A DNA stretch of 64,000 bases from Stenotrophomonas sp. UBA2629 (GTDB lineage: Bacteria; Pseudomonadota; Gammaproteobacteria; Xanthomonadales; Xanthomonadaceae), in contig DEOB01000008.1 of assembly GCA_002359895.1 (NCBI GenBank), positions 18,865 to 82,864 of the forward strand, in the 5' to 3' direction. Under the pieces are notes generated by a model. It ran no database searches. It saw only the letters and a list, made by a program, of their open reading frames with translations, and had not been told where the DNA came from. Shown one piece after another: positions 33,595 through 42,832 of the stretch (position 1 is its first letter; each line of letters begins with the position of its first letter). The position numbers and the translations under genes were made by a program.

Positions 33595-36276
33595 TTACAG
33601 CTTCTGCAGTTGCGAACGTGCCTGCGCCGCGCCACTGCCTTGTGGCTGCAACTCCAGGTACGTGCTGTAGGCCTGCTTGGCCTTGGTGGTGTTGCCGTCG
33701 TTGAAGTACGCATCGCCCAGGTTGAGGTAAGCCACCGCGCGCGAGGGATCAATTTTCAAGGTGTTCTCCAACCAACGCGCCGCCTCGGCGTAACGCTGCT
33801 GGCGGTAATAGACAAAGCCCAGGTTGTTGGCCGCCTGCGCGAAATCCGGGCGCAGCTTCAGCGCCTCGGTGAACTGCACCACGGCTTCGTCATAGCGCTT
33901 CTCGCGGTACAACTGCAGGCCACGATCATTGGCCTGTTGCGCGCGTTGCCGATCCGAGGCCGGCGCGGCCGCGGGCACCACCAGCGCTTTTTTTCCGCCT
34001 TGCAGATCAGCCACGGTCACCGGTGCTTCGCCTTCGGCCTTGGCGTCCTGCACGGCATCCACGCGGTTGTTGAGCGCGATGGCGTCGGCCGAAAGCTGAC
34101 GCGTATCGGCGGTGAGGTATTCCTGGCTGTCCGGCACCTGGAACACAAATTCGCCGCCCTGCGAGCCTGGCAAGCTACCGAATGCCGGCGTCTGCCGCGA
34201 CACCGCCGACACCGCTGGCGCCACATATGCCGCCAGCTCGGTGCCGGTGATCAAGCCATCCCCGTTGAGATCACCTTTGCCACCCAGCGCCTGCAGCAAT
34301 ACCCAGGTGAAGACCGAATGCCCGTTCGGGCCGCTGTCGGCCACCTGTTGATCGGCACCGCCAGCGGTCAGCATCTGCCGCGCGCTGCGGCGTGCGTTCT
34401 CACGCAGGAACGCTGATGACGAAGGGCCGGCGCGGGTCAAACCCAGGCCGCTGTAACAGGCATCCATCACGAACATCACATGCTTGGCCTGCATGCTCTC
34501 GGCGATGTTCTGGATGTCGGTCATCGCGATCGCATCGCTGGCAAATTCGTTGGGATCTGAATCCACCGGAATGATGTAACCCAGGTCACGGCCGGAGGCG
34601 AGCTGGCGGGTAGCGCCGTGCCCGGCAAAAAACACGAACACGCGGTCATTCCTGCCGGTGCGCTCATCAGCCAGCCGGTCGTGGAACGCCGCCAGAATGT
34701 TGTTGCGCGTGGCCTGCTGGTTTTTCAGCACAATCACCTGCGACGACGGGAAGCCGAACTGCCCGGTCAACGTATCTGCAATGGCCTGCGCGTCGTGGCT
34801 GGCGTATTCGAGCTTTGGCCACTTGGCGTACTCATCAATGCCGATGACGATGGCCCAAGATTTTTCGTAGCCAGTGGTGACGGTGGCATCGTTGCTGGCG
34901 CCCTTGCGCGCGCGGCTCACGCTGAAATCGCGACCATTCCAGCCGGCGAACTGGTAGCCGTCAGCAATCAGCCTGTCCAGAATCTGCGGTAGCGCTTTCA
35001 CCGCACGGTCGTGGATGTCATGGAACAGAATGATGCCCTTCTGTTCCTTCTGCACTTGGTCAACCACGCGCTGCACGATGGACTCCGGCACCGGGTCGGC
35101 CCAATCCATCGAGTCGATGTTCCACATGATGGATTTCAGCCCGGCTTCGCCCAGCAACTGCAGGCCTTCGGCATTGCGCGCGCCATACGGGAAGCGGAAC
35201 AGCGGTGCACGGCGGCTGTCCACATCCTTGAGCAGCGTGTCGGTGGCCATCACCTGCTCGCGCAAGGCATCACCGGTGGTGCGCGACAACTGCGCATGCG
35301 TGAGGCTGTGGTTGCCCACCGCGTAGCCCTGCTCCATCAGCTTGCGGCTGATGCTGGCCATCGGCCCAAGTTTGACCGCGCCATCGGCCTGCACCGCGCC
35401 AAGGTTGCGGCCCACTTCAAAGAACACACCAGGCACGTCATAGCGCTGCAGGATGGCGACCACTTCATCGGTATAGGCCTTGTGCGGGCCATCATCGAAA
35501 GTGAGCACCACGGTCTTGGCGGGCAGGTCGCGGCCAAATATTTCGCGCTCGCTGTCCTTCATCGACATCGGGTACGGCTCGATCACGCCGTAGTCGCGCA
35601 AAATCGCTTCGCGGCTGTACTGCGTGTGCAGATGGGCAACATAGTCATCCCACTTTTCACGCTTGAGCTCGATGGCACGGGTGCGCTCAAAACGGCTGAA
35701 AATACGGGTGATTTCCTGGTTGTAGTTGCGCTCTATCTCATCAAGCGCCTCCAGGTCCTCGCCGATGCGTTGATGCAATTTGACGGCCGGCAGCGACGAA
35801 TCCGCGCCCACCCGCGCATGCAGATCGCGCAGTATTTCGCGGAACGCCAAGCGGTCGGCGTCGTACAGCTCCGGCGAGGATTCGATGTAATCCAGCACCG
35901 TGCCCAAGCTGGCAAAACGCTGCGCGTTGGCGCTGCGCAACAGCGCGTCGAACTGCCCGGCAATAGCCTGGCGCTGCTCCAACCCGTCATGGAACAACTG
36001 CTGGCCCACGCGGCTGGAAGTGTTGCGGTCAGCAGCCGACTGCTGCGCTTCGTCAGCCAGCAGCACGATGATGCGGCGGTGCCCATCCAACTGTTTCTGC
36101 AGCGAGGTCAACAACGGTGCCGCTGCCGGGTCTGCGGCGGCGGCGGCCTGCGCGCTGGGTTGGGTCACGGTCTCGGGGGCCTGCATCGCGCCTTCATTCC
36201 TGCTGCAGGCGGCAATGGCCATGGTCAGCAGCAGTGAGGGCAACAACAGGCGGGGCGACAGCGACACACGGGGCAT
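33595..36276 (-). CDS. Lipoprotein with polysaccharide deacetylase, caspase-like and TPR domains
   Basis: An 893-residue multidomain protein. A lipobox (IAAC, C24) is followed by an alpha-helical region (50-245). The NodB deacetylase domain spans about 253-446 with TFDDGP (D261, D262), metal ligands in HSLTH (H323, H327), RFPYG and the late LFHDIH. The caspase-like C14 domain spans about 472-714 with VIGIDEY, catalytic H553 in FFAGHGA and C607 in MDACYSG. It includes an EF-hand-like loop DLNGDGLITGTE at 669-680. Three TPRs fill about 765-893. All key residues are intact. It sits between yidC and mnmE, the position of an ORF of similar size described in Xanthomonas campestris. Substrate and role are unknown. 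Confidence 0.88.
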   Translation of the reverse strand: MPRVSLSPRLLLPSLLLTMAIAACSRNEGAMQAPETVTQPSAQAAAAADPAAAPLLTSLQKQLDGHRRIIVLLADEAQQSAADRNTSSRVGQQLFHDGLEQRQAIAGQFDALLRSANAQRFASLGTVLDYIESSPELYDADRLAFREILRDLHARVGADSSLPAVKLHQRIGEDLEALDEIERNYNQEITRIFSRFERTRAIELKREKWDDYVAHLHTQYSREAILRDYGVIEPYPMSMKDSEREIFGRDLPAKTVVLTFDDGPHKAYTDEVVAILQRYDVPGVFFEVGRNLGAVQADGAVKLGPMASISRKLMEQGYAVGNHSLTHAQLSRTTGDALREQVMATDTLLKDVDSRRAPLFRFPYGARNAEGLQLLGEAGLKSIMWNIDSMDWADPVPESIVQRVVDQVQKEQKGIILFHDIHDRAVKALPQILDRLIADGYQFAGWNGRDFSVSRARKGASNDATVTTGYEKSWAIVIGIDEYAKWPKLEYASHDAQAIADTLTGQFGFPSSQVIVLKNQQATRNNILAAFHDRLADERTGRNDRVFVFFAGHGATRQLASGRDLGYIIPVDSDPNEFASDAIAMTDIQNIAESMQAKHVMFVMDACYSGLGLTRAGPSSSAFLRENARRSARQMLTAGGADQQVADSGPNGHSVFTWVLLQALGGKGDLNGDGLITGTELAAYVAPAVSAVSRQTPAFGSLPGSQGGEFVFQVPDSQEYLTADTRQLSADAIALNNRVDAVQDAKAEGEAPVTVADLQGGKKALVVPAAAPASDRQRAQQANDRGLQLYREKRYDEAVVQFTEALKLRPDFAQAANNLGFVYYRQQRYAEAARWLENTLKIDPSRAVAYLNLGDAYFNDGNTTKAKQAYSTYLELQPQGSGAAQARSQLQKL

Positions 36277-36333
36277 GGCGGGCTCGGGTTTTTCAGTGGG
36301 AGCAGGTGCTGCGCGATTCTAACCCCGCATGCG

Positions 36334-36357
36334 AAAAGCCCGCCTTGCGGCGGGCTT
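36334..36357 (-). terminator. Terminator after yidC
   Basis: On the minus strand, stem AAGCCCGCC / GGCGGGCTT with a four-base loop, followed by TTTTC. It separates yidC from the 893-residue lipoprotein gene, which should therefore have its own promoter. Confidence 0.8.
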
Positions 36358-36363
36358 CTGCGA

Positions 36364-38070
36364 TTACTTGGCTTCGACCTTGGCCGGAACATCCTGGCCG
36401 TGCTTCTTGATCATCAACCACTGCTGCAGCAGGCTCAGGCCACCGTTGACCACCCAGTACAGCACCAGGCCGGACGGCATGAAGGCCATCATGACGCCGA
36501 ACACCAGCGGCATGAACTGCATCATCTTCTGCTGCATCGGGTCCATGCCCACCGCCGGCGTCAGCTTCTGGGTGAACCACATCACCGCAATGTTGATCAG
36601 CGGCAGGATGAAGTACGGGTCACGCGCGGTGAGGTCCTGGATCCAACCAAGCCACGGCGCCTGACGCAGTTCCACCGATTCCACCAGCACCCAGTACAGG
36701 GCAAAGAAGATCGGCATCTGGATCAGCAGCGGCAGGCAGCCACCCAGCGGATTGATCTTCTCTTTCTTGTACAGCTCCATCATTGCCGTCTGGAACTTCT
36801 GCTTGTCATCGCCGTAGCGCTCTTTCAGCTGCGCGATGCGCGGCTGGAATTTGCGCATCTTGGCCTGCGACTTGAACTGCGCATTGGCCAGCGGGAACAA
36901 CGCAAGCTTCAACAGGATCACCAGACCAATGATGGCCCAGCCCCAGTTGCCGACCAGCTTGTGCACCTGGTTCATCACCCAGAACAGGCCCTGGCCAATC
37001 ACCGCCATCAACGAGAAGCGGCTGTAATCGACCACGCGATCCAAGCCCTTCACATCTTCCTTGGCGATCTGGTTGACCAGCTTCGGGCCCACCCACAGAC
37101 GCGCCTCGCTGCTCACCTTCTGGCCCGGGGCCACGGTGAAGCCCGGGCCACGCGCTTCAATGACATTGCGCGGACCGTTCTGGTCCAGCAGATACAACGA
37201 GCTCTGGTCGGCCTGCGGAATCCACGCGGTGAAGAAGTGGTGCTGCAGCATCGCCACCCAACCGCCGGTGATGGTGCGGTTGAGCTTGCCGTCTTCCAGG
37301 TAGTCAGCGAATGCGCGGCGCTCGTAGCCTTCTTCCGGGCTGTACCAGGTCGCGCCATTGAAGCTGAAGGAATCCGGGTTGGTCATGCCCTTGGTGATGA
37401 CCGGCGGCACGCGGTCGAGCTTGCGGAACACATAGCCCTGCCACTGCGTGGTGCCGGTATTGACCACTTCATCCTTCACGCTGATGGCGTAATCGCCACG
37501 CTTGAAGGTGTAGGTGCGGTGGATGCTGACGCCGTCCGGGCCGTTCCACACGAACGGCACCTGCACTTCGGCCTGGCCGTCGGCCAGCACCACGTCGGTA
37601 ACGCTCTGTGCCGGTTGGAAACCGGTCGCGCCCGGCACCGGCGAATTGGCCTGGCTGGCCCAACCGGCGGTGGCGCTGTACGGATGCGCCTTGTCTTCGG
37701 TGAGCAGCTGCACCGGCGGGCTGCCGGCGGCCTTGGTCTGCGGGAACTGCAGCAGGTCGGCGTCCAACACGCTGCGGCCATCGAGCACCAGCTTGAGCAC
37801 ATCGGTGGTGACGGTCACGCGTGTTGCGGTGGTGGTAGCCGTGCTGGCTTCCATACCTGCGGCGGCGGGCGCTTGGCCGGCGGCATTGGCCTGCGGCACG
37901 TTGCCGGCGGTTGGCAAAGCCAGGTCCGCGTCGGTCGCAGCAGGCACGGCGGGCTGGGTAGCGGCAACGGTGGCCGGATCCGGCGCGCTTTTTTCGCGAC
38001 CCCATTCCATCCACAGCAGCACGGCCACCATCAGCCAGGCAAAAATCAGGAATACACGGGTCTGGTTCAT
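36364..38070 (-). CDS. yidC: Membrane protein insertase YidC
   Basis: A 568-residue insertase for inner-membrane proteins. It has an N-terminal transmembrane anchor (MNQTRVFLIFAWLMVAVLLW), a large periplasmic beta domain (about 60-340) and the conserved core from about 355: NWGWAIIGLVILLKLALFPL with the hydrophilic-groove arginine region LKLALFPLANAQFKSQAKMR. MFFALYWVLVESVELRQAPW-type and FMPLVFGVMMAFMPSGLVLYW segments follow. The start ATG overlaps the rnpA stop (TGATG). No yidD gene lies between them. Confidence 0.97.
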   Translation of the reverse strand: MNQTRVFLIFAWLMVAVLLWMEWGREKSAPDPATVAATQPAVPAATDADLALPTAGNVPQANAAGQAPAAAGMEASTATTTATRVTVTTDVLKLVLDGRSVLDADLLQFPQTKAAGSPPVQLLTEDKAHPYSATAGWASQANSPVPGATGFQPAQSVTDVVLADGQAEVQVPFVWNGPDGVSIHRTYTFKRGDYAISVKDEVVNTGTTQWQGYVFRKLDRVPPVITKGMTNPDSFSFNGATWYSPEEGYERRAFADYLEDGKLNRTITGGWVAMLQHHFFTAWIPQADQSSLYLLDQNGPRNVIEARGPGFTVAPGQKVSSEARLWVGPKLVNQIAKEDVKGLDRVVDYSRFSLMAVIGQGLFWVMNQVHKLVGNWGWAIIGLVILLKLALFPLANAQFKSQAKMRKFQPRIAQLKERYGDDKQKFQTAMMELYKKEKINPLGGCLPLLIQMPIFFALYWVLVESVELRQAPWLGWIQDLTARDPYFILPLINIAVMWFTQKLTPAVGMDPMQQKMMQFMPLVFGVMMAFMPSGLVLYWVVNGGLSLLQQWLMIKKHGQDVPAKVEAK

Positions 38071-38528
38071 CAGCAGGCAGGCTCGGCTCCGCCGGATGAA
38101 GATTCCGGCGCGTTCAAAGGAAGAGGATTGACGCCCTCGCGCGGCGGCATTGTGCCGCCCACGCCCGCAGGGGGCAATGCACCCGCACGGCGCAGCAGGC
38201 GTTCAAACGCCTCGCGTATCTGTTGGTTGTCCGCCGCTTTGGCCGCGGAGCGGGCAACAATGACGAAATCGCCACCGGCCAGACACGGCAAAAGATGGCG
38301 TGTTGCATCGCGCAACACACGCTTGATACGGTTACGGCCCACCGCACGCGTATCAACCTTCCGTGACACAGCCATGCCCAGCCGAGCGGGGGAATCCCCT
38401 TTCAGCCAGTGGAGTGTCATCAGCGGGTCGGATACACGGCGGGCGCCGTTGAAGACCGTTGAATATTCGGCACGCGTACGAACCCGCGCAGAGCGAGTGA
38501 ATCGCTTGCGCGGGAAGGCACTGCTCAC
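38070..38528 (-). CDS. rnpA: Ribonuclease P protein component
   Basis: The protein subunit of RNase P, which trims tRNA 5' leaders. The conserved RNR motif is present as KVDTRAVGRNRIKRVLRDATR, in two adjacent blocks, preceded by RLGMAVSR. The exact start is uncertain: a GTG at 38528 (VSSAFPRKRFTRSARV) fits the family, while the frame is open to the rpmH stop. The C-terminal 35 residues are a Pro/Gly/Ser-rich tail beyond the normal fold. It lies between rpmH and yidC on the same strand and overlaps yidC by one base. Confidence 0.93.
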   Translation of the reverse strand: MSSAFPRKRFTRSARVRTRAEYSTVFNGARRVSDPLMTLHWLKGDSPARLGMAVSRKVDTRAVGRNRIKRVLRDATRHLLPCLAGGDFVIVARSAAKAADNQQIREAFERLLRRAGALPPAGVGGTMPPREGVNPLPLNAPESSSGGAEPAC

Positions 38529-38566
38529 GATCGGATTTGCAGTTGCCGCGATGAGCGGCAACGCAA

Positions 38567-38707
38567 TCAAGCGCTGAGGACTTTGCGGCCCTTGGCGCGG
38601 CGACGCGACAGAATCTTGCGGCCGTCAGCGGTCTTCATACGAGCGCGGAAGCCGTGATCGCGCTTGCGCTTGAGGTTGCTGGGTTGGAACGTGCGCTTGG
38701 TGGCCAT
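38567..38707 (-). CDS. rpmH: 50S ribosomal protein L34
   Basis: A 46-residue, highly basic protein with the canonical sequence MATKRTFQPSNLKRKRDHGF and the ending RRAKGRKVLSA. The ATG at 38707 is certain from the family N-terminus. It is divergent from dnaA, as in many origin regions, and leads the rpmH-rnpA-yidC operon. Confidence 0.98.
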   Translation of the reverse strand: MATKRTFQPSNLKRKRDHGFRARMKTADGRKILSRRRAKGRKVLSA

Positions 38708-38960
38708 GGGGGCACCTGTATGAATGAGACGGAAAGAACCGGTAATTCTATATAGCTCCCCCCACCTCGTCAAGCCGGCTCAACGCATGAAGTTCACAGG
38801 CCGGTGCATAGCTTGTGGATGATCCTGTGAATAAATCGGGGACAAGCATTCCCGCATTGGGCCTGCGGTGGTAGTCTGCGCCATCCACTTCCCCCCTTTC
38901 CGGTCTGTGACCCGGCGGCTTTCTGCGCCCGGCTGACAAGGCCTTTGATGATTATTTCTG
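38708..38960. promoter_or_regulatory. Divergent rpmH/dnaA promoter region with DnaA-box-like sites
   Basis: This 253-base gap carries promoters in both directions. Two DnaA-box-like 9-mers lie close together, TGTGGATGA at 38814-38822 and TGTGAATAA at 38826-38834, each with one mismatch to TGTGGATAA. DnaA-dependent autoregulation of dnaA is the usual explanation. No strong Shine-Dalgarno sequence precedes the dnaA ATG. Confidence 0.6.
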
Positions 38961-40292
38961 ATGGATGCATGGTCCCTTTGCCTTGAGCGTCTTGAGGCGG
39001 AATTCCCGCCGGAAGATGTCCACACCTGGTTGAAGCCGTTACAGGCCGACCAACGTGCCGACAGCCTCGTGCTGTACGCGCCCAATGCCTTCATTGTCGA
39101 GCAGGTGCGCGAACGTTATCTGCCGCGCATTGCCGAACTGCTGGCCCATTTCGCCGGTTTTGGCGAGGTGATGCTGGAAATCGGTTCCCGCCCGCGTGCG
39201 CCGGAACCGGCGCCGGTGGCTGTGCCGGCCGGTTTCCCGGCGGCACCTGCCGCGCCGATCGTGCCTTTCAACGGCAACCTGGATTCGCATTACACCTTCG
39301 CCAACTTCGTCGAAGGCCGTAGCAACCAGCTGGGTTTGGCTGCTGCCTTCCAGGCGGCGCAGAAACCGGGCGACCGGGCGCATAACCCGTTGTTGCTGTA
39401 CGGCGGCACCGGTTTGGGTAAAACCCACCTGATGCTGGCCGCCGGCAATGCGATGCGCCAGGCCAATCCTGCAGCGAAAGTGCTTTATCTGCGTTCGGAA
39501 CAGTTCTTCAGCGCCATGATCCGTGCGCTGCAGGAAAAAACCATGGACCAGTTCAAGCGCCAGTTCCAGCAGGTGGATGCGTTGCTGATCGACGATATCC
39601 AGTTCTTCGCTGGCAAGGACCGCACCCAGGAAGAGTTTTTCCACACGTTCAACGCGTTGTTTGATGGCAAGCAGCAGATCATCCTGACCTGCGATCGTTA
39701 TCCGCGTGAAGTGGAAGGCCTGGAAGCACGTTTGAAGTCGCGCTTGGCGTGGGGCTTGTCGGTGGCCATCGAGCCGCCTGATTTTGAAACCCGTGCGGCC
39801 ATTGTGTTGGCCAAGGCACTGGAACGCGGCGCTGAAATCCCGGACGACGTGGCGTTTCTGATCGCCAAAAAGATGCGCTCCAACGTGCGTGATCTGGAAG
39901 GTGCGCTCAATACGTTGACGGCACGCGCCAACTTCACCGGCCGCGCCATCACCACCGAATTTGCCCAGGAAACCCTGCGCGATCTGCTGCGTGCACAGCA
40001 GCAGGCGATCAGCATTCCCAATATCCAGAAGGTTGTGGCCGACTACTACGGGCTGCAGATGAAAGATCTGCTGTCCAAGCGTCGGACCCGTTCGTTGGCA
40101 CGTCCGCGCCAGGTGGCAATGGCGTTGACCAAAGAGCTGACCGAACACAGCCTGCCGGAAATCGGCGATGCCTTTGCAGGCCGTGACCACACCACCGTGC
40201 TGCACGCCTGCCGCCAGATCAGAACGCTGATGGAAGCCGACGGCAAGCTGCGCGAGGACTGGGACAAGCTCATCCGCAAGCTCAGCGAGTAG
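38961..40292 (+). CDS. dnaA: Chromosomal replication initiator protein DnaA
   Basis: A 443-residue AAA+ initiator. Domain I is at 1-80 (WSLCLERLEAEFPPEDVHTW), and a Pro/Ala-rich domain II at about 80-105. Domain III starts at HYTFANFVEGRSNQLGLAA with Walker A LYGGTGLGKTHLM and Walker B LLIDDIQFFAGK. Domain IV carries the box-binding helix-turn-helix ARPRQVAMALTKELT and the signature GRDHTTVLHA. It is divergent from rpmH and followed by the probable origin and dnaN. Confidence 0.98.
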   Translation: MDAWSLCLERLEAEFPPEDVHTWLKPLQADQRADSLVLYAPNAFIVEQVRERYLPRIAELLAHFAGFGEVMLEIGSRPRAPEPAPVAVPAGFPAAPAAPIVPFNGNLDSHYTFANFVEGRSNQLGLAAAFQAAQKPGDRAHNPLLLYGGTGLGKTHLMLAAGNAMRQANPAAKVLYLRSEQFFSAMIRALQEKTMDQFKRQFQQVDALLIDDIQFFAGKDRTQEEFFHTFNALFDGKQQIILTCDRYPREVEGLEARLKSRLAWGLSVAIEPPDFETRAAIVLAKALERGAEIPDDVAFLIAKKMRSNVRDLEGALNTLTARANFTGRAITTEFAQETLRDLLRAQQQAISIPNIQKVVADYYGLQMKDLLSKRRTRSLARPRQVAMALTKELTEHSLPEIGDAFAGRDHTTVLHACRQIRTLMEADGKLREDWDKLIRKLSE

Positions 40293-40660
40293 CGGTGCTG
40301 GGGTGATCGGGGCACAGGCGCATTGCCGGATTGCGTGAGTCGGTCATCAGGTCACCAAAGGTCGGGCGTGAAGGCCGAGCAATGATGCACCGACGCCACA
40401 GAGGCGTCATCGCACAAAACGGTGCATCATTCGGGGGTAACTGCTGGAGAATCTGTGGATAAGAAAGGCGGTTTTTTTCGGGCCAAATTTATCCACAGCT
40501 TCACCCACCCCTTCCGGGCCAGTAGTACAAGGGTTTCAGTCGCAATAAACCCTTTTAAAACAAATAGTTAAGTTGGTTTTACGCCAAATCTGGCTCTACC
40601 AGCACCACCAAGCTTTAGATTTATCCCACATCTTTTAAGAGCATAGGGGCACGAAACCAC
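40293..40660. other. oriC: Probable oriC (dnaA-dnaN intergenic region)
   Basis: Two perfect DnaA boxes lie here, TGTGGATAA at 40454-40462 and TTATCCACA at 40489-40497, with an imperfect TTATCCCACA near 40619. An A/T-rich stretch from about 40540 to 40640 (CCCTTTTAAAACAAATAG and TTTAGATTTATCC) could unwind. A nested inverted repeat occupies 40381-40431. From memory, the minimal origin of Xanthomonas campestris pv. campestris was mapped to this gap and has few DnaA boxes. The dnaN-recF gap is a competing candidate. Confidence 0.68.
40381..40431. repeat. Nested inverted repeat in the dnaA-dnaN gap
   Basis: Perfect 12-base arms AATGATGCACCG (40381-40392) and CGGTGCATCATT (40420-40431) enclose an inner stem ACGCC / GGCGT (40393-40397 and 40403-40407) with a five-base loop. 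There is no T-run, so a terminator is unlikely. A cruciform or protein site is possible. Confidence 0.85.
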
Positions 40661-41758
40661 ATGCGTTTCACACTGCAGCGCGAAGCCTTTCTCAAGCCGT
40701 TGGCCCAGGTCGTCAACGTGGTTGAACGCCGCCAGACTCTCCCGGTTCTGGCCAATTTTCTGGTTCAGGTACAAGGCGGCCAGTTGTCGTTGACCGGTAC
40801 CGACCTGGAAGTGGAGATGGTCTCCCGCATCGCGGTCGAAGACGCCCAGGACGGTGAAACCACGATTCCGGCGCGAAAGCTGTTCGAAATCATCCGCGCC
40901 CTGCCCGATGGCAGCCGCATTACGGTTTCGCAGACGGGCGACAAGATCACCGTGCAAGCCGGGCGTAGCCGTTTCACCCTGGCAACCCTGCCGGCCAACG
41001 ATTTCCCCTCCGTGGACGAAGTTGAAGCAACCGAGCGGGTTGCGGTGCCGGAAGCGGCGTTGAAGGAGCTGATCGAGCGCACCGCGTTCGCCATGGCCCA
41101 ACAGGACGTGCGCTATTACCTCAACGGCCTGCTTTTCGACCTGCGCGACAAAACCCTGCGCTGCGTGGCCACCGATGGCCACCGTTTGGCGTTGTGCGAA
41201 ACCGAGCTGGAAACCAGCACCGGCAAGCGCCAGATCATCGTTCCGCGTAAAGGCGTGACCGAGCTGCAGCGTCTGTTGGACAGCGGTGACCGTGAGGTTG
41301 AGCTGGAAGTCGGCCGCAGCCACATCCGCGTCAAGCGTGACGATGTGACCTTCACCTCCAAGCTGATCGATGGCCGTTTCCCGGATTACGAAGCGGTGAT
41401 TCCGATCGGCGCCGACCGCGAAGTGAAGGTGGACCGCGAAATGCTGCGTGCTTCGTTGCAGCGTGCGGCCATCCTGTCGAACGAGAAATACCGCGGTGTT
41501 CGCGTCGAAGTGACCCCGGGCCAGCTGAAGCTCAGCGCGCATAACCCGGAGCAGGAAGAGGCCCAGGAAGAGATCGAAGCCGATACCGACGTCAGCGACC
41601 TGGCGATCGGCTTCAACGTGAACTACCTGCTGGATGCGCTCTCGGCCCTGCGCGATGAGCACGTTGTGATCCAGCTGCGTGATTCCAACTCGTCTGCCTT
41701 GGTGCGTGAGGCCAGTAGCGAGAAGTCCCGCCACGTGGTGATGCCGTTGCGTCTCTGA
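40661..41758 (+). CDS. dnaN: DNA polymerase III beta sliding clamp
   Basis: A 365-residue sliding clamp with three repeated domains. It begins MRFTLQREAFLKPLAQVVNV and contains the conserved GTDLEVEM, RYYLNGLLFDL, CVATDGHRLAL and the C-terminal SARHVVMPLRL-like ending (KSRHVVMPLRL). It follows the probable origin, and a terminator stands 27 bases after the stop. Confidence 0.98.
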   Translation: MRFTLQREAFLKPLAQVVNVVERRQTLPVLANFLVQVQGGQLSLTGTDLEVEMVSRIAVEDAQDGETTIPARKLFEIIRALPDGSRITVSQTGDKITVQAGRSRFTLATLPANDFPSVDEVEATERVAVPEAALKELIERTAFAMAQQDVRYYLNGLLFDLRDKTLRCVATDGHRLALCETELETSTGKRQIIVPRKGVTELQRLLDSGDREVELEVGRSHIRVKRDDVTFTSKLIDGRFPDYEAVIPIGADREVKVDREMLRASLQRAAILSNEKYRGVRVEVTPGQLKLSAHNPEQEEAQEEIEADTDVSDLAIGFNVNYLLDALSALRDEHVVIQLRDSNSSALVREASSEKSRHVVMPLRL

Positions 41759-41763
41759 CTCAA

Positions 41764-41779
41764 CGTTCCACGTGGAACA
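41764..41779. promoter_or_regulatory. parS-like site 1
   Basis: CGTTCCACGTGGAACA matches the ParB site pattern TGTTNCACGTGNAACA at 15 of 16 positions. It lies between the dnaN stop and its terminator. Confidence 0.75.
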
Positions 41780-41784
41780 CGAAG

Positions 41785-41810
41785 AAGCCCGGCGAAAGCC
41801 GGGCTTTTTT
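41785..41810 (+). terminator. Terminator after dnaN
   Basis: Stem AAGCCCGGC / GCCGGGCTT with a GAAA loop and a run of six T. Confidence 0.9.
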
Positions 41811-41917
41811 GTGTCTCTGCACAGGCAATCTCCAGAGTGCGTCCGATAGTTGATCACCTTCTGGCTCGGATTCGTCTAGTTGGAGATTCTTGCTGCGTGA
41901 TCGGGCTTTGGCAGCCA

Positions 41918-41933
41918 TGTTCCACGTGGAACG
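41918..41933. promoter_or_regulatory. parS-like site 2
   Basis: TGTTCCACGTGGAACG matches 15 of 16 positions of the palindromic ParB site, in the dnaN-recF gap. Confidence 0.75.
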
Positions 41934-42654
41934 TAAGGCTGGATCATGTTTGGCAGAGAGTTCCTCTGGCTTCCGGGGGCTGTGCCCTTCCGGTCCGCAA
42001 TCGCACTGGAAATGGGTGATTTCGAGCCTGGGCTCAGCCTGCGAATTGCCGAGATCGGATCAGCGAGGTGGTTGGCAGCTTGTCAGGGTTGGCGATGGGC
42101 CGGTCCTGCTTGCCAAGATCCAATCGGATTGCGCGACTCCGGCACAGCCCATCGCGCTGAAAGCGCCCTTTCGCCTTTGAAGCAGTGAGCCCCGCTTCTG
42201 CAAAGCCGATTTGCTCTGGCTGGTAGAGAACTCTGCGGAGAGATTGAGTTTTGGCGTTGCCCTGGTCGGCAGAGGACAACAGCTTGCGTATCACCAAGGT
42301 CGACAAGCTCTCGAGCGCCCTGGATTGCAGCTGCAGATCGGCCCTTCAACGACGAACGAACGTTTCGCTTTGGTATCCCCAAAAACGATCGCGAAGGGCC
42401 AGAGAGAACAGAGCCCTGATTTCTTGAAATCTGAAACGTGGGTGGGTACGGAGCCCCTCAGGATTCAAAGAAACAGAGCCTGATTTCTTGCCTGCTTTAT
42501 GGGCTGTTTTCTTCAGCTCTATGCTTTAAATCTGAGAATAAATCAAAAGCTTGGTGGTGATGGTAGGGCCAGATTTTATGTAAAACTACCCTAAGTTATT
42601 GTTATAAAAGTAGTTATTGAGCCTGAAACCCCCTGTAAAAGTGGCCTTCTAGCC

Positions 42655-42729
42655 TGTGGATATCTGTGGATAAGCCCATTTGGGCCTCTAACCCTCCTTT
42701 TTATCCACAGCTTGCCCCACTTATACACA
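42655..42729. promoter_or_regulatory. DnaA-box cluster upstream of recF
   Basis: TGTGGATAT (42655-42663), TGTGGATAA (42665-42673), TTATCCACA (42701-42709) and TTATACACA (42721-42729) lie within 75 bases, two forward and two reverse. An A/T-rich block is directly to the left. The arrangement resembles an origin or a DnaA-titrating site. Confidence 0.7.
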
Positions 42730-42832
42730 GGGTTTGCACCCAGAGCTGTCCTTTTCAGAATTTGGGCGTAATTTCGTGAAATCTGCGGGGCTGGTGGCGG
42801 CACCTGTCACCAGATTTGAAGAAATGACGGGT

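Noticed and set aside
32212..34416. A 734-codon rightward open frame opposite mnmE and the deacetylase/caspase gene
   Set aside because: Both leftward genes have intact catalytic motifs, and the opposite translation is His/Gln/Arg-rich with no family resemblance.
36400..38577. A 725-codon rightward frame opposite yidC and rnpA
   Set aside because: It is antisense to two essential, clearly recognised genes and has no ribosome site.
41729..41744. CACGTG in the 3' end of dnaN as a further parS site
   Set aside because: Only the six-base core matches; the flanking halves do not fit TGTT / AACA.
41890..42483. Two small rightward open frames in the dnaN-recF gap
   Set aside because: No ribosome site, no family motif, and the DNA carries parS-like and DnaA sites instead.
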